A DNA stretch of 64,000 bases from assembly GCA_946699065.1 (NCBI GenBank), contig CAMPDV010000004.1:682001-746000 (forward strand). Direction: 5' to 3'. Positions 1 to 14,400 of the stretch are shown here, piece by piece. Positions within the stretch are counted from its first letter, which is position 1; each line of letters begins with the position of its first letter. The stretch comes from Loxodes magnus. Its lineage: Eukaryota > Ciliophora > Karyorelictea > Loxodida > Loxodidae. Position numbers and translations under genes: made by a program. The notes beneath the pieces are model-generated. The model did no database searches, had not been told where the DNA came from, and saw only the letters and a list, made by a program, of their open reading frames with translations.

Positions 1-98
1 AAAAGATCTAAACAGTAATTAGCTTGAATAAGACATTCTAGAAATAAGTATTTGAGTAAAATTAATTAGATGAAAGCCCATAGGGAGTATTTACTCAA

Positions 99-2027
<1,929 letters not shown>

Positions 2028-2120
2028 AAGTATGTTTAAGGAAATAAAAGGAATATACTTAAATTAGAAATTTAAATAGGAAATAGATATCTTTGAATTT
2101 TATTTTCAAATTACCTTATA

Positions 2121-3859
2121 ATGAATATTGAGACTTCACATTTCGATGCACTTGAAATGCTTCGCTGCTAGGCTTCAGAGATTGAAGAAATACATAGCAA
2201 AATTTTAATTGATTTAAGATAAGGAAGAACTGACAAAAAGAGAGTTGTGCTTAACTATGAAACTTGGAAGATTTTGAAGGACGATATTAAAGTTGCTAGT
2301 GAAAGGTTCAAGATATTTACATAAGGATGGGATAATATTTTTAATGAATAAATAGCAGAAAATAATAAGATGTAACTAGAAATAGCCAAAAGAATGAAGG
2401 AAGATAAAAAATTAATAACTAACTTCTAGAACTAAATCTAGATTCTTTAAGAATAGCTCAAAGATATTCAAAAATAAGAACTGTAAATAAAAAATCTTCA
2501 GGAATCCTTAAAGAATACATAGAACGATAATAGGGATTTAAAAAATTAAATAAGAAGTTTATATTAAATAGTGATAGATGCCAATGCTTCATTTGAAAAG
2601 GACATAAGCAACTTAGAGAAGTAATATCAGAACTAAAGTAAACCTTTAATAAAAATCGATTTCGAGATAATAGAAGCATTGAAGCTATTCGACTCTTCTC
2701 AGAATGAAGATTTTTTAAAGAGTCAATTATAAAATAACTAAATACCAGTAGCTATATAAAATTTGAGATTAAATATAGCTGATTAAATAGACAGCAGTAT
2801 TAAGCAAGATTTATATTCAATTCCACCAACAGACAGACCATAAAACTATGTTCAAAAAAACGCAGTAAACTAAAAAGTATCATCAAGATCCTAAACTCCT
2901 CATTTATATGAGGGAGAAAATAGATATTAATATAGTCCTTCCTTAATTAGTAATGATTATGAAATATCACATCCTTCAGTTTTTAATTAAGACGGATCTT
3001 AATATATTCATCCTTATAACTAAGAAGAAATTTAGCTTTAAGTTGAAGACATTATCTAAGAAGAAACTTGTACATAGCAAGAAAGTTCCTCTATAATGGA
3101 TGAATAGAATCAGTTAAGTTCAAAAGATATCTATTAATATTTAATTAGCAACCAAACTGAGTATAGTGATATTCCCAGTCACTCGGAAACTAAACAAGAT
3201 ACTCAAAGCGAAAATAATACTTAAGATCATCATTCTAATTCACATTGCTAAGAAAAAAGTCCAGGAAAGAGTATTATAGAAATACAAAAAGCTTTGAAAG
3301 TTGTTAAAAAGCTTGGTCTACTTGAGTCAGTAAGTTTTTAATATAATAGAAAAATTAACCTATTTTGAGCTAAGTTTGCGAAATTATGAATGATAGTGAG
3401 TAGACTGGATAATTAGAACTAGTAATGCAGCTAATTAATTTGAACAGACTAAAACTACCAGACTAAAAGGTCTTAAATCAACTAAAAGATCCCTCTCCTA
3501 AAAAAATACTTATTTCTCCTAGCAATCAAAGAAAACCTCCTACTCCTAGAGCCAAAAATTCTTCAAATAATTTACAGCTTTCCTAACTTTAGCAACTTAT
3601 ATAAATGGCATAATAAGGGCATGTATAGCAGCAATAACTTTGAGACTTGATTTGTACAACACCTAAAAGTGATCTAAAAACAAAATAGGATTTCTTCGAA
3701 AAAACAGTTTCTTCTAATCAATGCTTGCAAAAATAAGAAATAAACTTAAGCGATATCTTGAATTAATCAGAAGACGGAAATTAATTATTTCTACAAATAG
3801 AGGAAAACAGTTCACTAGTAGAGATTTTTGAGGAAATAAGTAAAGTATATGAGTCATGA
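2121..3859 (+). CDS. Coiled-coil protein, one 20-nt intron
   Basis: Unrecognised protein of about 572 residues. The N-terminal third is strongly heptad-like (Lys/Glu/Gln/Leu-rich) and the rest is Ser/Gln-rich. Exon 1 (2121-3329) is exactly 403 codons. A 20-nt intron (3330-3349, GTAAGT...AATAG) must be removed to join exon 2 (3350-3859, 170 codons). Without splicing, the frame meets a TGA within a few codons. One in-frame TGA in exon 2 (context QQL-W-DLICTT) is read as Trp. The stop is TGA 3857. The start is the first ATG after the kinase terminator repeat. The role is unknown; a cytoskeletal or basal-body scaffold is only a guess from the composition. Confidence 0.75.
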
Positions 3860-4049
3860 TGTTATAATAATTTTAAGTTAATATAAGTTATTTTTATTAA
3901 AGATTGAATACCATTTCTTAGAAAGTATTCTAGTATTATTAAATGGTCATGCCATATTAATTTTAATATTCAATTATTATGAGTTAATGACATACCTATT
4001 TTTATTAAAAAGAGTGTAAGTAAATTCTAGATAATTATTATTTAAATAA

Positions 4050-5112
4050 TCAAAACTGTTAAGAATTAAATCTCTTTATTACTAATTTCTAGGCTTCACA
4101 TTTGAAGCATAACCTAAATATAGGAATGCTATGCTGACAGTTACAATATAAATAATTTCTTCAATCTCCTTTAGTAAAATTTGATCTTCCTAACTAACTT
4201 AAAGCTGTATTTACAGATCAATAACAAGTTCTTAAGTTTGACTTTTCTGATATTACTTTATAATAATTTCTCTTATTATCTAACAATTAGGAGAGCTTAT
4301 AAGAATAGATTTACCCAGGAGAGAAGCATAATATGTCGATATTTTTTTATTTTTGGCTTTATTAAAGTTCAACTGCTAGAGTATTTGTAAATTGTTAAAT
4401 GAAAGCTTTGCATGCGCTTGTTAGAAGGTATCCAAAGCTTTCTTCATCACTAAGACTCGAACTAACATTAATAATAGCTGATTTTTTACTTCTCTATAGA
4501 AGCTTTGGAATTAAAAATTGGTTCATCAACATAGAACTTATTAAATTCTACCCTATTATATCCCATAATTCAGAGAAGCACTGATAATTAAAAAGAGAAG
4601 TCTTATAAAAAGAGCCTAAAGCACTGATAATTAAAAAGAGAAGTCTTATAAAAAGAGCCTAAAACGTTCACTATTATAGCGATATCCCGATCTTATAATT
4701 GAAGTGCAATATGCTTATAAAAGTGAATCTCAGGGCAACTAAAATCTTGGTTTATAATTAAAGTTTCCACTTAATAATTGGTTTAGAGCTCATCTACCTT
4801 TTACTGAAGTCTAGTTTAATCTCTTGCTATTAGAATTATGTTAAATTTTTTCTGAGCAAATTATTTAGCAAATTCCCAACCTAGTCCACTTGTGGCTCCT
4901 GTTACTAAAACTCAGGAATCTTAATCAAAATAGTCTTAATAAAAATCTCTATGTGGCTATAAAGAGCTTTTATAAATAATAGCACTGCATCTTTTAGCAC
5001 ACTATAAGACAGTTATACCTCCAATAACAGCCAATATTTAAACTAAAGCTTCAACATCTGTTATTGAACTTAAAGGATAAGAAGGTAGATAAAACAAACG
5101 AAAAAATGACAT
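4050..5112 (-). pseudogene. Broken 3-ketoacyl-CoA reductase / 17-beta-HSD12-like SDR
   Basis: Short-chain dehydrogenase of the endoplasmic-reticulum very-long-chain 3-ketoacyl-CoA reductase type. That family reduces 3-ketoacyl-CoA in fatty-acid elongation. A hydrophobic N-terminal segment is followed by a TGA-encoded Trp67 in DSWVLVTGATSGLG, the position of the family's conserved Trp. The nucleotide-binding TGxxxGxG is at 71-78, with RD and INVSSS further on. A 43-bp tandem duplication (4578-4663) shifts the frame: with one copy removed, the protein reads through INVSSS to the end. The catalytic Tyr of YxxxK also appears to be replaced (TSACK). It ends at TGA 4052-4050. It is probably a pseudogene, but a heterozygous allele or an assembly error is possible. 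Confidence 0.72.
4578..4663. repeat. 43-bp perfect tandem duplication
   Basis: Two adjacent identical 43-bp units, 4578-4620 and 4621-4663. Since 43 is not a multiple of three, the duplication frameshifts the reductase-like gene on the minus strand. No GT-AG pair would splice out exactly one copy. Confidence 0.92.
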
Positions 5113-5529
5113 TTTTCAGTTATTTAATGAGCTTCTATTGGTATTTATAAATATCATCATACTAAGCTAACTCATTTAGTACATTCATATTCTTGGCTGT
5201 CTTTAATAACATATAGAGCTTTTATTACTTTCAATTCTTAAAATTACTCAAATTTCATTATATTATTGCTTCATTCATTCACCCACTTAGTAATTATTCA
5301 CTTATAATAATTAAAAAAAATCGCTTTAGAATTAGCAAAGAATATCTTTTGAATAATAATGCATAAGAGAGAGCTAGTTCCTGCTGTGATGGATACAGTA
5401 GATAAGAGTTAAGTAAAGAAATGAAGGTTAGAAGACATGATTAAAAGAATTAAAAGATTATGTTTAAGAATTAAACAATAAAATCCTTTATTTTTAAATA
5501 TAAGCATGTATATTAATAAAAGTTCAAAT
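5113..5529. other. Intergenic, AT-rich
   Basis: Divergent promoter region between the SDR gene (-) and the C2-repeat gene (+). In-frame ATGs at 5437 and 5506 could extend the downstream protein. Nothing else is recognised. Confidence 0.5.
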
Positions 5530-8500
5530 ATGGACTAATTGGAAGCTAACTTCTTAGTCTAAAAAGAGATTATAGATAATAAATATCAGGGACAGCTTCA
5601 AGCATTGCTAGCTTAATTCTAATTAGATAAAGAGGCTGTAATCAGTAAATACCAAGAACTTCAATTGTAAAATGACCAGAGTGAGAAAACGTAAATTCAA
5701 GAAAGCTAGACCAAAGGTTTGGCTGATAAATAAGCGATAGAATCTTAGTCTAACTAGGAAAAATAATAAATCGCTTAAAAGCACGAAGAAGAGAAGGAGT
5801 AAATTAGAAAAAAGCTGGAAATTGATATTGAAGAAACCTAAAAAAGTTACAGTTCTGAAAAGTAAATTTTAGAGCAAAAGTATTAAGAAGAATTAGCTTC
5901 CATTATATAAAAATATTAGCATAGGCTAGCATAAGCCAAATTAAGCAACTAATAGGACTTATAAAATTCTCTCCAAAATTTGAAAAATGAGCACGAAAAC
6001 AAAAGCAAACAATTACACGCAGATATAGAAGCTAGATTGAATTCGGCTCAAACTTAGAAGATCCAGCATGAAAAAGATATTGAGGAAAAGGAGACTAATA
6101 AAATAAAAATCGAGTAGCTTAATAAAACATTATAGGAAGATGTTGAAGAAAAAAACTAATAATTTCAAAATTTATCAAAGCAAAGTTAAGAGAAATGGCA
6201 AGAAATAGAAAAATAGAGGCAACACGTTTAGAACTTAGAATCTTAATCTAAGTAGTAATAATCAATGCAACCAAGTTAAAATACTATTATGAAAGGCTCA
6301 ACTTGCAAAATAACAGTTAAAGAAAGTTTGGATCTTTATAATCCAGATCTTACTGGATAGGGAGATCCTTACATATAAATAGAATTGAAGAAGAAGAAGT
6401 AAAAAACTTAAGTAGGAAATGACTGCAAGCATCATGTATATAACGAAACATTTACATTCAATGTTACTAATGGAAATGAAAAGTTTGTGATAAAGTCAAT
6501 GGATAAAGATAGATTTTCAAAAGATGAATTCACAGGAAAAGCAACTCTTGAAATTAAATATTTACAAGATTAATAAGTTCATGATATTGATATTCAGCTA
6601 GTAAATCCTTAGGATTAAAATATTTAGAGAGGTGTAGTTAAAATTTCAGCTCAATGGATTTGGAATGATAATCAAGATTTAAAACCTCAAATAGATCAAG
6701 AATAGCAAAGACTGACTGTGTTAGAAAATGAAGTAAATGACGTAAAGGAAGTAGAAAATAAACTTAAAGATTAATTGGCAGACCTTATGAAATAGATCAG
6801 CGAAGCTAAACATACAATAACTCAACATGAAGAAGAAATAAAAAATGAAAAAGATTAAATAGATAAAATAATAAAAGAAGAATAAGAGGAAAAAAATTAA
6901 GCAAAGGAAAAATCTGAAAATTTGGAGAAAGAATTAAATGAATAATTGAAAACAGAGTAATAAAAATATCAATAGTAAGAAACATAAGAAATAAATAAAC
7001 TTGAAGAAGAATAAAAAATAGAATTAGAAGATCTAAAGACAAAAAATGAAAAGAATAAAGAAGAAATAAACTAAAAGGAAATATAAAAAGTAAAAGAACT
7101 AAATGATTAAAATCAAAATAATTTAGTTTAATTAGAAAACATAAAAGAATAAGATGAAAATTTGAGATAATAGAAGTTATAAGAAAATCTTTAGAAAATT
7201 GAATAAGAAATTAAGCAAAGAGATGAAGCAATAAAACAAAAATATAGTAATTAAAAATAAAATATTTTAAATCAAGAAAATGACGAACAATAAAGCATTG
7301 AAAAATTAAAAAATTAAAAAGAAACTGATTAAAATACTAATAAATAAAAAGAACTCAATGATACATTCGAGAAATTAAAAGCATAAGCAGAAGAAGAAGA
7401 CAGAGAAAAAGAAAGATAAAGATTAGCTGAAATAGAACGCTTGAGAAAATTGAAAGAAGAAGAAGACGAAAAAGAAAGATAACGTCTTGCTGAAATAGAA
7501 CGCTAGAAGAAACTAAAAGAAGAAGAAGACGAAAAAGAAAGATAAAGATTAGCTGAAATAGAACGATAGAAAAAATTGAAAGAAGAAGAAGACGAAAGGG
7601 AGAGATAAAGATTAGCTGAAATAGAACGACAGAAAAAACTAAAAGAAGAAGAAGACGAAAAAGAAAGATAAAGATTAGCTGAAATAGAACGACAGAAAAA
7701 ACTTAAAGAAGAAGAAGATGAAAAAGAAAGATAACGTCTTGCTGAAATAGAACGATAGAAAAAATTGAAAGAAGAAGAAGACGAAAGGGAGAGATAAAGA
7801 TTAGCTGAAATAGAACGATAGAAAAAATTGAAAGAAGAAGAAGACGAAAGGGAGAGATAAAGGTTAGCTGAAATAGAACGATAGAAAAAATTGAAAGAAG
7901 AAGAAGACGAAAGGGAGAGATAAAGATTAGCTGAAATAGAACGATAGAAAAAACTAAAAGAAGAAGAAGACGAAAAAGAAAGATAAAGATTAGCTGAAAT
8001 AGAACGATAGAAAAAACTAAAAGAAGAAGAAGATGAAAAAGAAAGATAACGTCTTGCTGAAATAGAACGATAGAAAAAATTGAAAGAAGAAGAAGACGAA
8101 AGGGAGAGATAAAGGTTAGCTGAAATAGAACGATAGAAAAAATTGAAAGAAGAAGAAGACGAAAGGGAGAGATAAAGATTAGCTGAAATAGAACGATAGA
8201 AAAAACTAAAAGAAGAAGAAGACGAAAAAGAAAGATAAAGATTAGCTGAAATAGAACGATAGAAAAAACTAAAAGAAGAAGAAGATGAAAAAGAAAGATA
8301 ACGTCTTGCTGAAATAGAACGATAGAAAAAATTGAAAGAAGAAGAAGACGAAAGGGAGAGATAAAGATTAGCTGAAATAGAACGATAGAAAAAACTAAAA
8401 GAAGAAGAAGACGAAAAAGAAAGATAAAGATTAGCTGAAATAGAACGATAGAAAAAATTGAAAGAAGAAGAAGACGAAAGGGAGAGATAAAGGTTAGCTG

Positions 8501-9336
8501 AAATAGAACGCTAGAAGAAACTAAAAGAAGAAGAAGACGAAAAAGAAAGATAAAGATTAGCTGAAATAGAACGATAGAAAAAATTGAAAGAAGAAGAAGA
8601 CGAAAGGGAGAGATAAAGGTTAGCTGAAATAGAACGATAGAAAAAATTGAAAGAAGAAGAAGACGAAAGGGAGAGATAAAGATTAGCTGAAATAGAACGA
8701 TAGAAAAAACTTAAAGAAGAAGAAGATGAAAAAGAAAGATAAAGATTAGCTGAAATAGAACGATAGAAAAAGTTGAAAGAAGAAGAAGACGAAAGGGAGA
8801 GATAAAGGTTAGCTGAAATAGAACGCTAGAAGAAACTAAAAGAAGAAGAAGATGAAAGAGAGAGATAAAGGTTAGCTGAAATAGAACGATAGAAAAAGTT
8901 GAAAGAAGAAGAAGATGAAAGAGAAAGATAAAGATTAGCTGAAATAGAACGATAGAAAAAGTTGAAAGAAGAAGAAGACGAAAGGGAGAGATAAAGGTTA
9001 GCTGAAATAGAACGATAAAAAAAACTTAAAGAAGAAGAAGACGAAAGAGAAAGATAAAGATTAGCTGAAATAGAACGCTAGAAGAAACTAAAAGAAGAAG
9101 AAGATAAGAAATTAGTATAGATAGAGAACTAAAGTTAATAAAAGAAGGAAAATGTAGATTCTTAAAATTAAACATCTTAACCTATTGCAAGCCAAAAATA
9201 TAGTACGATAGACAATTCTTAAGAAGTTAAGCATTAACATTCGAAAAGCTAAACTGATGCAATTTCACAAACTAAAAATGCAAATCAAAAACCTGGGTCA
9301 TAGCAAAGTTCTAAACAATGTTGCTTTATAATGTGA
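5530..9336 (+). CDS. C2-domain protein with 21-residue coiled repeats and CAAX box
   Basis: A single open frame of 1268 residues, with every Gln encoded by TAA/TAG/CAA/CAG. Layout: Gln/Glu-rich coiled coil (1-250); C2 domain (about 255-380) with DLTGQGDPYIQIEL and VYNETFTFNV signatures; second coiled coil (about 380-620); about 27 copies of ERQRLAEIERQKKLKEEEDEK (about 621-1188); short polar tail ending SKQCCFIM then TGA. The last four residues, CFIM, form a CaaX prenylation box with a preceding Cys that could be acylated. The protein should therefore bind membrane at its C-terminus, and at its C2 domain if that domain binds lipid or calcium. The C2 loops look poor in Asp, so Ca2+ binding is uncertain. 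The start could be 5506 or 5437 instead, both in frame. The stop is fixed by the CaaX box. Confidence 0.85.
7390..9110 (+). repeat. 63-bp coding tandem array, about 27 units, with higher-order structure
   Basis: In-frame 63-bp (21-codon) units with near-identical protein sequence but varying codons (CGT/AGA, GAC/GAT, AAA/GGG variants). The rare CGTCTT variant recurs at 7483, 7735, 8050 and 8302, spacings of 252, 315 and 252 bp, which are 4, 5 and 4 units. The array therefore expanded as blocks of about four units. Every unit contains TAA and most contain TAG, read as Gln. Confidence 0.92.
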
Positions 9337-9711
9337 AAAACTCCTAAACATTTATAGTTTAAAGCTTCGGTATTTAATTTTTCTATTTATCTATAAATTG
9401 AAATATTGTTTCTACTAATTAAAATAACTATCATCATAAATTTAAATTTGGTACATTATCTTAACATAAAATTTCTTTCCTCCTAATTTTAAAATTAACT
9501 TGATTTATATTGAGAATCCTTTCAAATAAATAATTCTCTTGGTTCAATTCTCTATAGATATTAATTATCCTTTAACAGAATTTTGTTTTTTTTATCAACT
9601 TTTTAATGAAAAAAACATTATAATATCAAAAATTTATTTAAACTATAAAAAAGAAAAATTGATATGAATCTGAAAATCAATCTAAAACGTTTTTAATTTT
9701 GTTTTAGTGTA
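9337..9711. other. Intergenic, AT-rich
   Basis: 3' ends of two convergent genes meet here. No feature recognised. Confidence 0.5.
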
Positions 9712-11182
9712 TCAGTTATTAATTAACCTATTTACTGCTGATGCTACAAACTTGGTCCTGTTTAAACTTTTTAATATTGGCTTAGTCATTGAAATATCTA
9801 GATTTATTAAATTAACTTACATTTTTCTTTTAGATTTTTCTCCTGCTTTACAGTTTGCTTTATTCTCTGTTTCCATAAATTCATCAGAAAAATTTTATTT
9901 CATTAGCTCTTCTAATTGAATAAAATCCATACGTTCAGATTCTTAAAATACTAGCATTTGATTTATGAATTAAAATATCCTCTATGAATAAATACCATTT
10001 GATCTTAAGGAATCTAGCAACTTCTGAACAATATTTATATCTTAAGAGTCCTAATAATCTACAATTATCAATGTGCACATACATGCAAGTACTATACCTA
10101 AACTGTAAACATCACTCTTATATGGATCATATTCTATTTAGCTTTCATCTCAAGAATTTCTTATATTAGGAGCTGCATAACTAAACGTTCCTACTGGAGA
10201 TTTCACTGTGAAAATGTTTGTCTGAATTGCTACTCCAAAGTCAGAGAGTTTAAATATTTAATTTTTTCCTTTTCCAAATACCAAAAAATTGGCAGGCTTT
10301 ATATCTCTATGAGCGATATGGTTCCTTTATAGAGTTGAAAAGAGAGTAATAAAATTTTTGATTGCTTTTACAATTTCTTTTTCAGTTCAATATAAATTTT
10401 GCTTCATTCTTAAATCAAGTATATCATGCAAATCTCCTTTTGCGTAGTTAAGCATAATGCAGTGCAAGTAATACTTGAATTGCTTTTTTTCTTTTGATTT
10501 TCCTTTGTTTTTTACCTTTTATAGTTTTAGAATTTTTTCTTTATAAACTCTTGTAACAAACTGTGGACATAGCAAATAAGCTTAGCTCTAAATCTCATAC
10601 TCATATTTGAAGTATTTAAGACCTTTATCACCATAGCATTTTTATATTTTCAGAGCATAAAATTATTTCTAAAAGCAAGTATCAGGTAAATCTTGAGTTT
10701 ACTCATGCTTTTCCTACAAAGCAAGCTAGCAATTTTCACTCTGCTCTTAAGCTTTCTAAATTCTCTCAACCTTATATACCCAAATATCAGGTTATTCGTA
10801 TAAGCATTCTATAATTCTAAGGTTTTGGAAGTACTTCTAATGCTTGAGTAAATTGGTTTGCATGATTTAGTAAGAGAGAATAAGATACCTTTAAATATAG
10901 AGAATCTTATAGAAAAGATATGGTTTTTTGAAATATTTCTAAGATATTCCTAATTTAAATATCATAAATGCTACTATTTAATTTGTAATGCTCCTGATGA
11001 TTCTCTTATTTTAATTGTTAGCTTAAGGTACTAATTAGAAATATATTTTCTCTTTATGTGTAAAAGCATTTATTTCCTAAAAATCTATACCTTTTGCCTA
11101 TTAAAGGCTCCCCCATTATATATGTGCTTATCTTACTATTATTATATACCAAAACTACATCAGAGTTAATACTATCTATCAT
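9712..11182 (-). CDS. Divergent protein kinase with N-terminal extension
   Basis: Kinase motifs read clearly on the minus strand: a YALKIQK lysine segment, an alpha-C region with Glu, an LNYAKGDLHDIL hinge, HRDIKPANFLV, SDFGVA, then GTFSYAAPN where APE is expected, and YKSDVYSLG. In-frame TGA codons encode Trp in LYWTEKE and NSWDES. The N-terminus from ATG 11182 (MIDSINSDVVLVYN...) is in a different frame from the kinase core. An intron of length 1 mod 3 is needed somewhere in about 10700-10900, but I could not place it. The C-terminus to TGA 9714-9712 may also contain a 23-nt intron. The APE-to-APN change may weaken the activation-segment salt bridge. The substrate is unknown. Confidence 0.7.
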
Positions 11183-11476
11183 TTATAAGCGCAAACCCAC
11201 TGGAATTTCCTGAAGATAATCAGCTTAAGAGGTTTAAGTATAGTTCTGAATGTGGGGAGATAGTAAAGCAGGACTAAAGGAGAGATTAAAAAGCTTAAGT
11301 AGAGAAGGTAGTAAATATAGAAAGAAGGTAGATAAGTTAGACAGTTGCTATGATCTGAATTACTTAGGGATTTTATTTCTTTATTGCTCTAAACTGATTA
11401 GCAATTTATAATAACTCTTACTTGTATTCCTAAAGTAACTAGGGAAGTTTCATTTAGAGCAAATAATAAAATTTAA

Positions 11477-14400
11477 ATGTGAGAATAGAATAATTAATAA
11501 TCAGTTCCTCTTCCTTATAATTTAAACTCTGGCATTTAAGATTAAAGCCAAGCCGAAAGAGAGAAAAGACTTTAGTGAAGAGATCAAGAAAGGTCAACCA
11601 AGAGAAATTAAGAAATATTTGGGCAAAATCCTCAGGTGTAGAATACTAGTGCAACACCAAATAGTAGAGGAAAGTCTAAAAGGGATGAAATATGAGAAGA
11701 AAAAAGAAAGAAAAAAATGCAGCAGCTACTCTATTAGCAGCCTGAAGTTGATGTATAACCTGTACAGTAAACCATGAACCAATATTAGTTATAATCCAAC
11801 TATTAAGACATTTAATACTAGTAGCCTTCATAATTTATACAACCTTAGGAGTATGATCAACCTTTTGAAGTACAAAAGCAATTTCAATACTAGCAGCAAA
11901 ATGACTATTAGGAAAAGCCAAAAAGATCTCTATAGAAAAATGAAACCTAGAAGGAAGCACAGGAAGGAATAATGAGTAATTGACTTGAAGCATAAAGCAA
12001 CTAAAAACTAGAAGATAACTAGAAGAATAAAGCATAATATGCAGCTGAGCTACAGCAATAGATATAAAATAAAAAAGAAATTCGCTAAAACTAGAAGAAA
12101 TACAATGAATCTATCTTACCTTTTTAAAAATAGGATTAAGCTTAAGAAATGAAAAAATAGTAATAATTTTATGCTTAAGAACTACAATAGTAAATTAGTT
12201 AAAAGCAAGTTAAGTATTAAAGCAGAATGACTAATGAAAATATTGGATATGATTAGCAGATCAATTATGCTTAGTTAAAGGAGGAAGAATAGGAAAGAAA
12301 GTAGAAGCAATAAAAAGAATATGCTATGCTATTATAGTAGCAATTAGAATTAAAATAGTAGGGAGAAATTGAAAAAATTCAACAGGTTAGACAACAAAGA
12401 CCTTCAGAAACGCCTTATTAAGGATTTCCTTAGTAGAACACCTAAGAATAGAACAAATAACGAACATAATAACAGGAATATGCTTTGCAATTATAACAGC
12501 AAATTTAAGAAAAAAACTAAAATAAACCTCCTTTAAAAGCTATCAAAACAGAAGAACTCTAAGGAAATTATACTACAGATGAAGAAACTAGAAAACGAAA
12601 AGAAGTTGATAAAAAGCAGAGCTACAAAGCAGAACTTTAAAAATAAATAGAAGAGCAGAAAAAAAGAAAGGAACAAGAAAGAGTGAGGAAATAAATGGAA
12701 GATTTAGAAGAAGAAAAAAAATTAATAAAGGAATAGCAAACACTTAAAGAAACATAGTAAAAGCAAAAAAGTTTAGGGGAGTAAGAAAGTTAAACTAATA
12801 CGAACAAGAAAAATCCAAACAAAATGAGCGAAGATAGTCCATGGACAAGTGAAAAACCTTAAAAATAATCTTAATAGAAAAACAGAAATTCTTTTATTTA
12901 AAGCCAATTGCCTTAGCAAGACACATTAGATTCCTAGTTTTCAGCATAATAAAGTCCTACAGCTAACTTTCAATAACAATTTTAGCCAAATTCTCAGCAT
13001 AACTACGTTTAGTAATAATAGTTCAAATTTACTGAAAATCAAGTAGATACAACTTCATAATATAAACCTTAAACAAGATCAAACCCATGACAAACCTAGT
13101 AGTAGTTGCAAGAATAGATTTTCTAGATTCCAGATCCTGTAAGAAATGAAATGATAGAATAATATAAGTAGCAAATAGAATTAGCTAAGGTAGAGAGAGA
13201 CATGACAAAGCAATAATTATTATAGATGAAAGAATAAATGCTCTAATAGAAAGAGCAGCAGATACAATTTATGTTGCAGCAAGGCTTGATTAACTAATAA
13301 TATCTGTAGCAAAATGCTTTAACTAATAATTATTTAAACTATAACAATTAACCTTTAGCTGATTAGCAAGCTATTGTTCGTGCACTACTTAACAACCCTC
13401 ATTTTATTAACAGTCTACAATAAATGATGTAGCAATGACAAAATCCTATTTAAAACAATCCTATTTAGCAACTAATGACTAACTTTCCTTAGCAAAGCCA
13501 ATTTAACAATCCTATACCAAATATTCTATAAACTCCACCAAAACCTTTTTAATAAGAGTTAATTAATTAACAGAAACCCAATTAGCAGGAACAAGGTAAT
13601 TTCTAGCCATATTAAAAAGTATAAAAACCTATCCATTAATACCAATAGTAAAAAGTAGAGTACCAGCAAGATAGCTATCAAAAGTAGAAAATTCCTCTTT
13701 AGCTTGCTTAAAATGTTCAACTTGATAAATCTTATCTTTAAAGAGGAGTACTAGAGCTCCAAAACTATCAGTTCTAAAGTTAGTAAGAATTAGATCCATT
13801 AGAATAATCTTTATCCTCAACAAGCAAGATGCTTAATGCTGAAAGTAAGCTCAGTATGACTCAACATATTTAAGGAGATATTTACTCATAGTTAACTTAG
13901 CTGGAATAAGACATCTTAAAGTAAAAACTTATACAACAGCAGTAGCAATATGATATAATGCCCTTTCTAAATTAGTATAATGAGGAGAAAGGAAATGATC
14001 AGTTAAAGTAATAAATAGATATTAACGATAAAAACTAGTCAAATAAAAAAGAATCTCAGTAAACCACTAAATCTGAAATACTATAGCCTTAGGTAACCAT
14101 AAATAATGAACTTCAACAAGTCTAGTAAAGCTCCTAGTTTGAAGAACAAAAATCTTAGAAAGGTATAAGAGAAGAAATTCAATAATCTATTTAAAGTATA
14201 AAGTCAGATATCCAATAATCAGATTAAAGCTTCTAACCTGAACTTTAGTATGAAAGTCAAGTTATAATAGAAGAAGAAAAAATATAAATTATCCCTTCAC
14301 CTAATTTAAGAAGTTCAGGCATTAGTAATAGAGTTGGAGAGTAGGATTTCAATTTTTAGAATTAAGAAAATGAAAGTTTTAGCCTACAATCAAAAGATGA

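Noticed and set aside
7390..9110. CRISPR-like or satellite array
   Set aside because: Units are contiguous without spacers, are 63 bp, and keep one reading frame within a longer coding frame, so this is a coding repeat.
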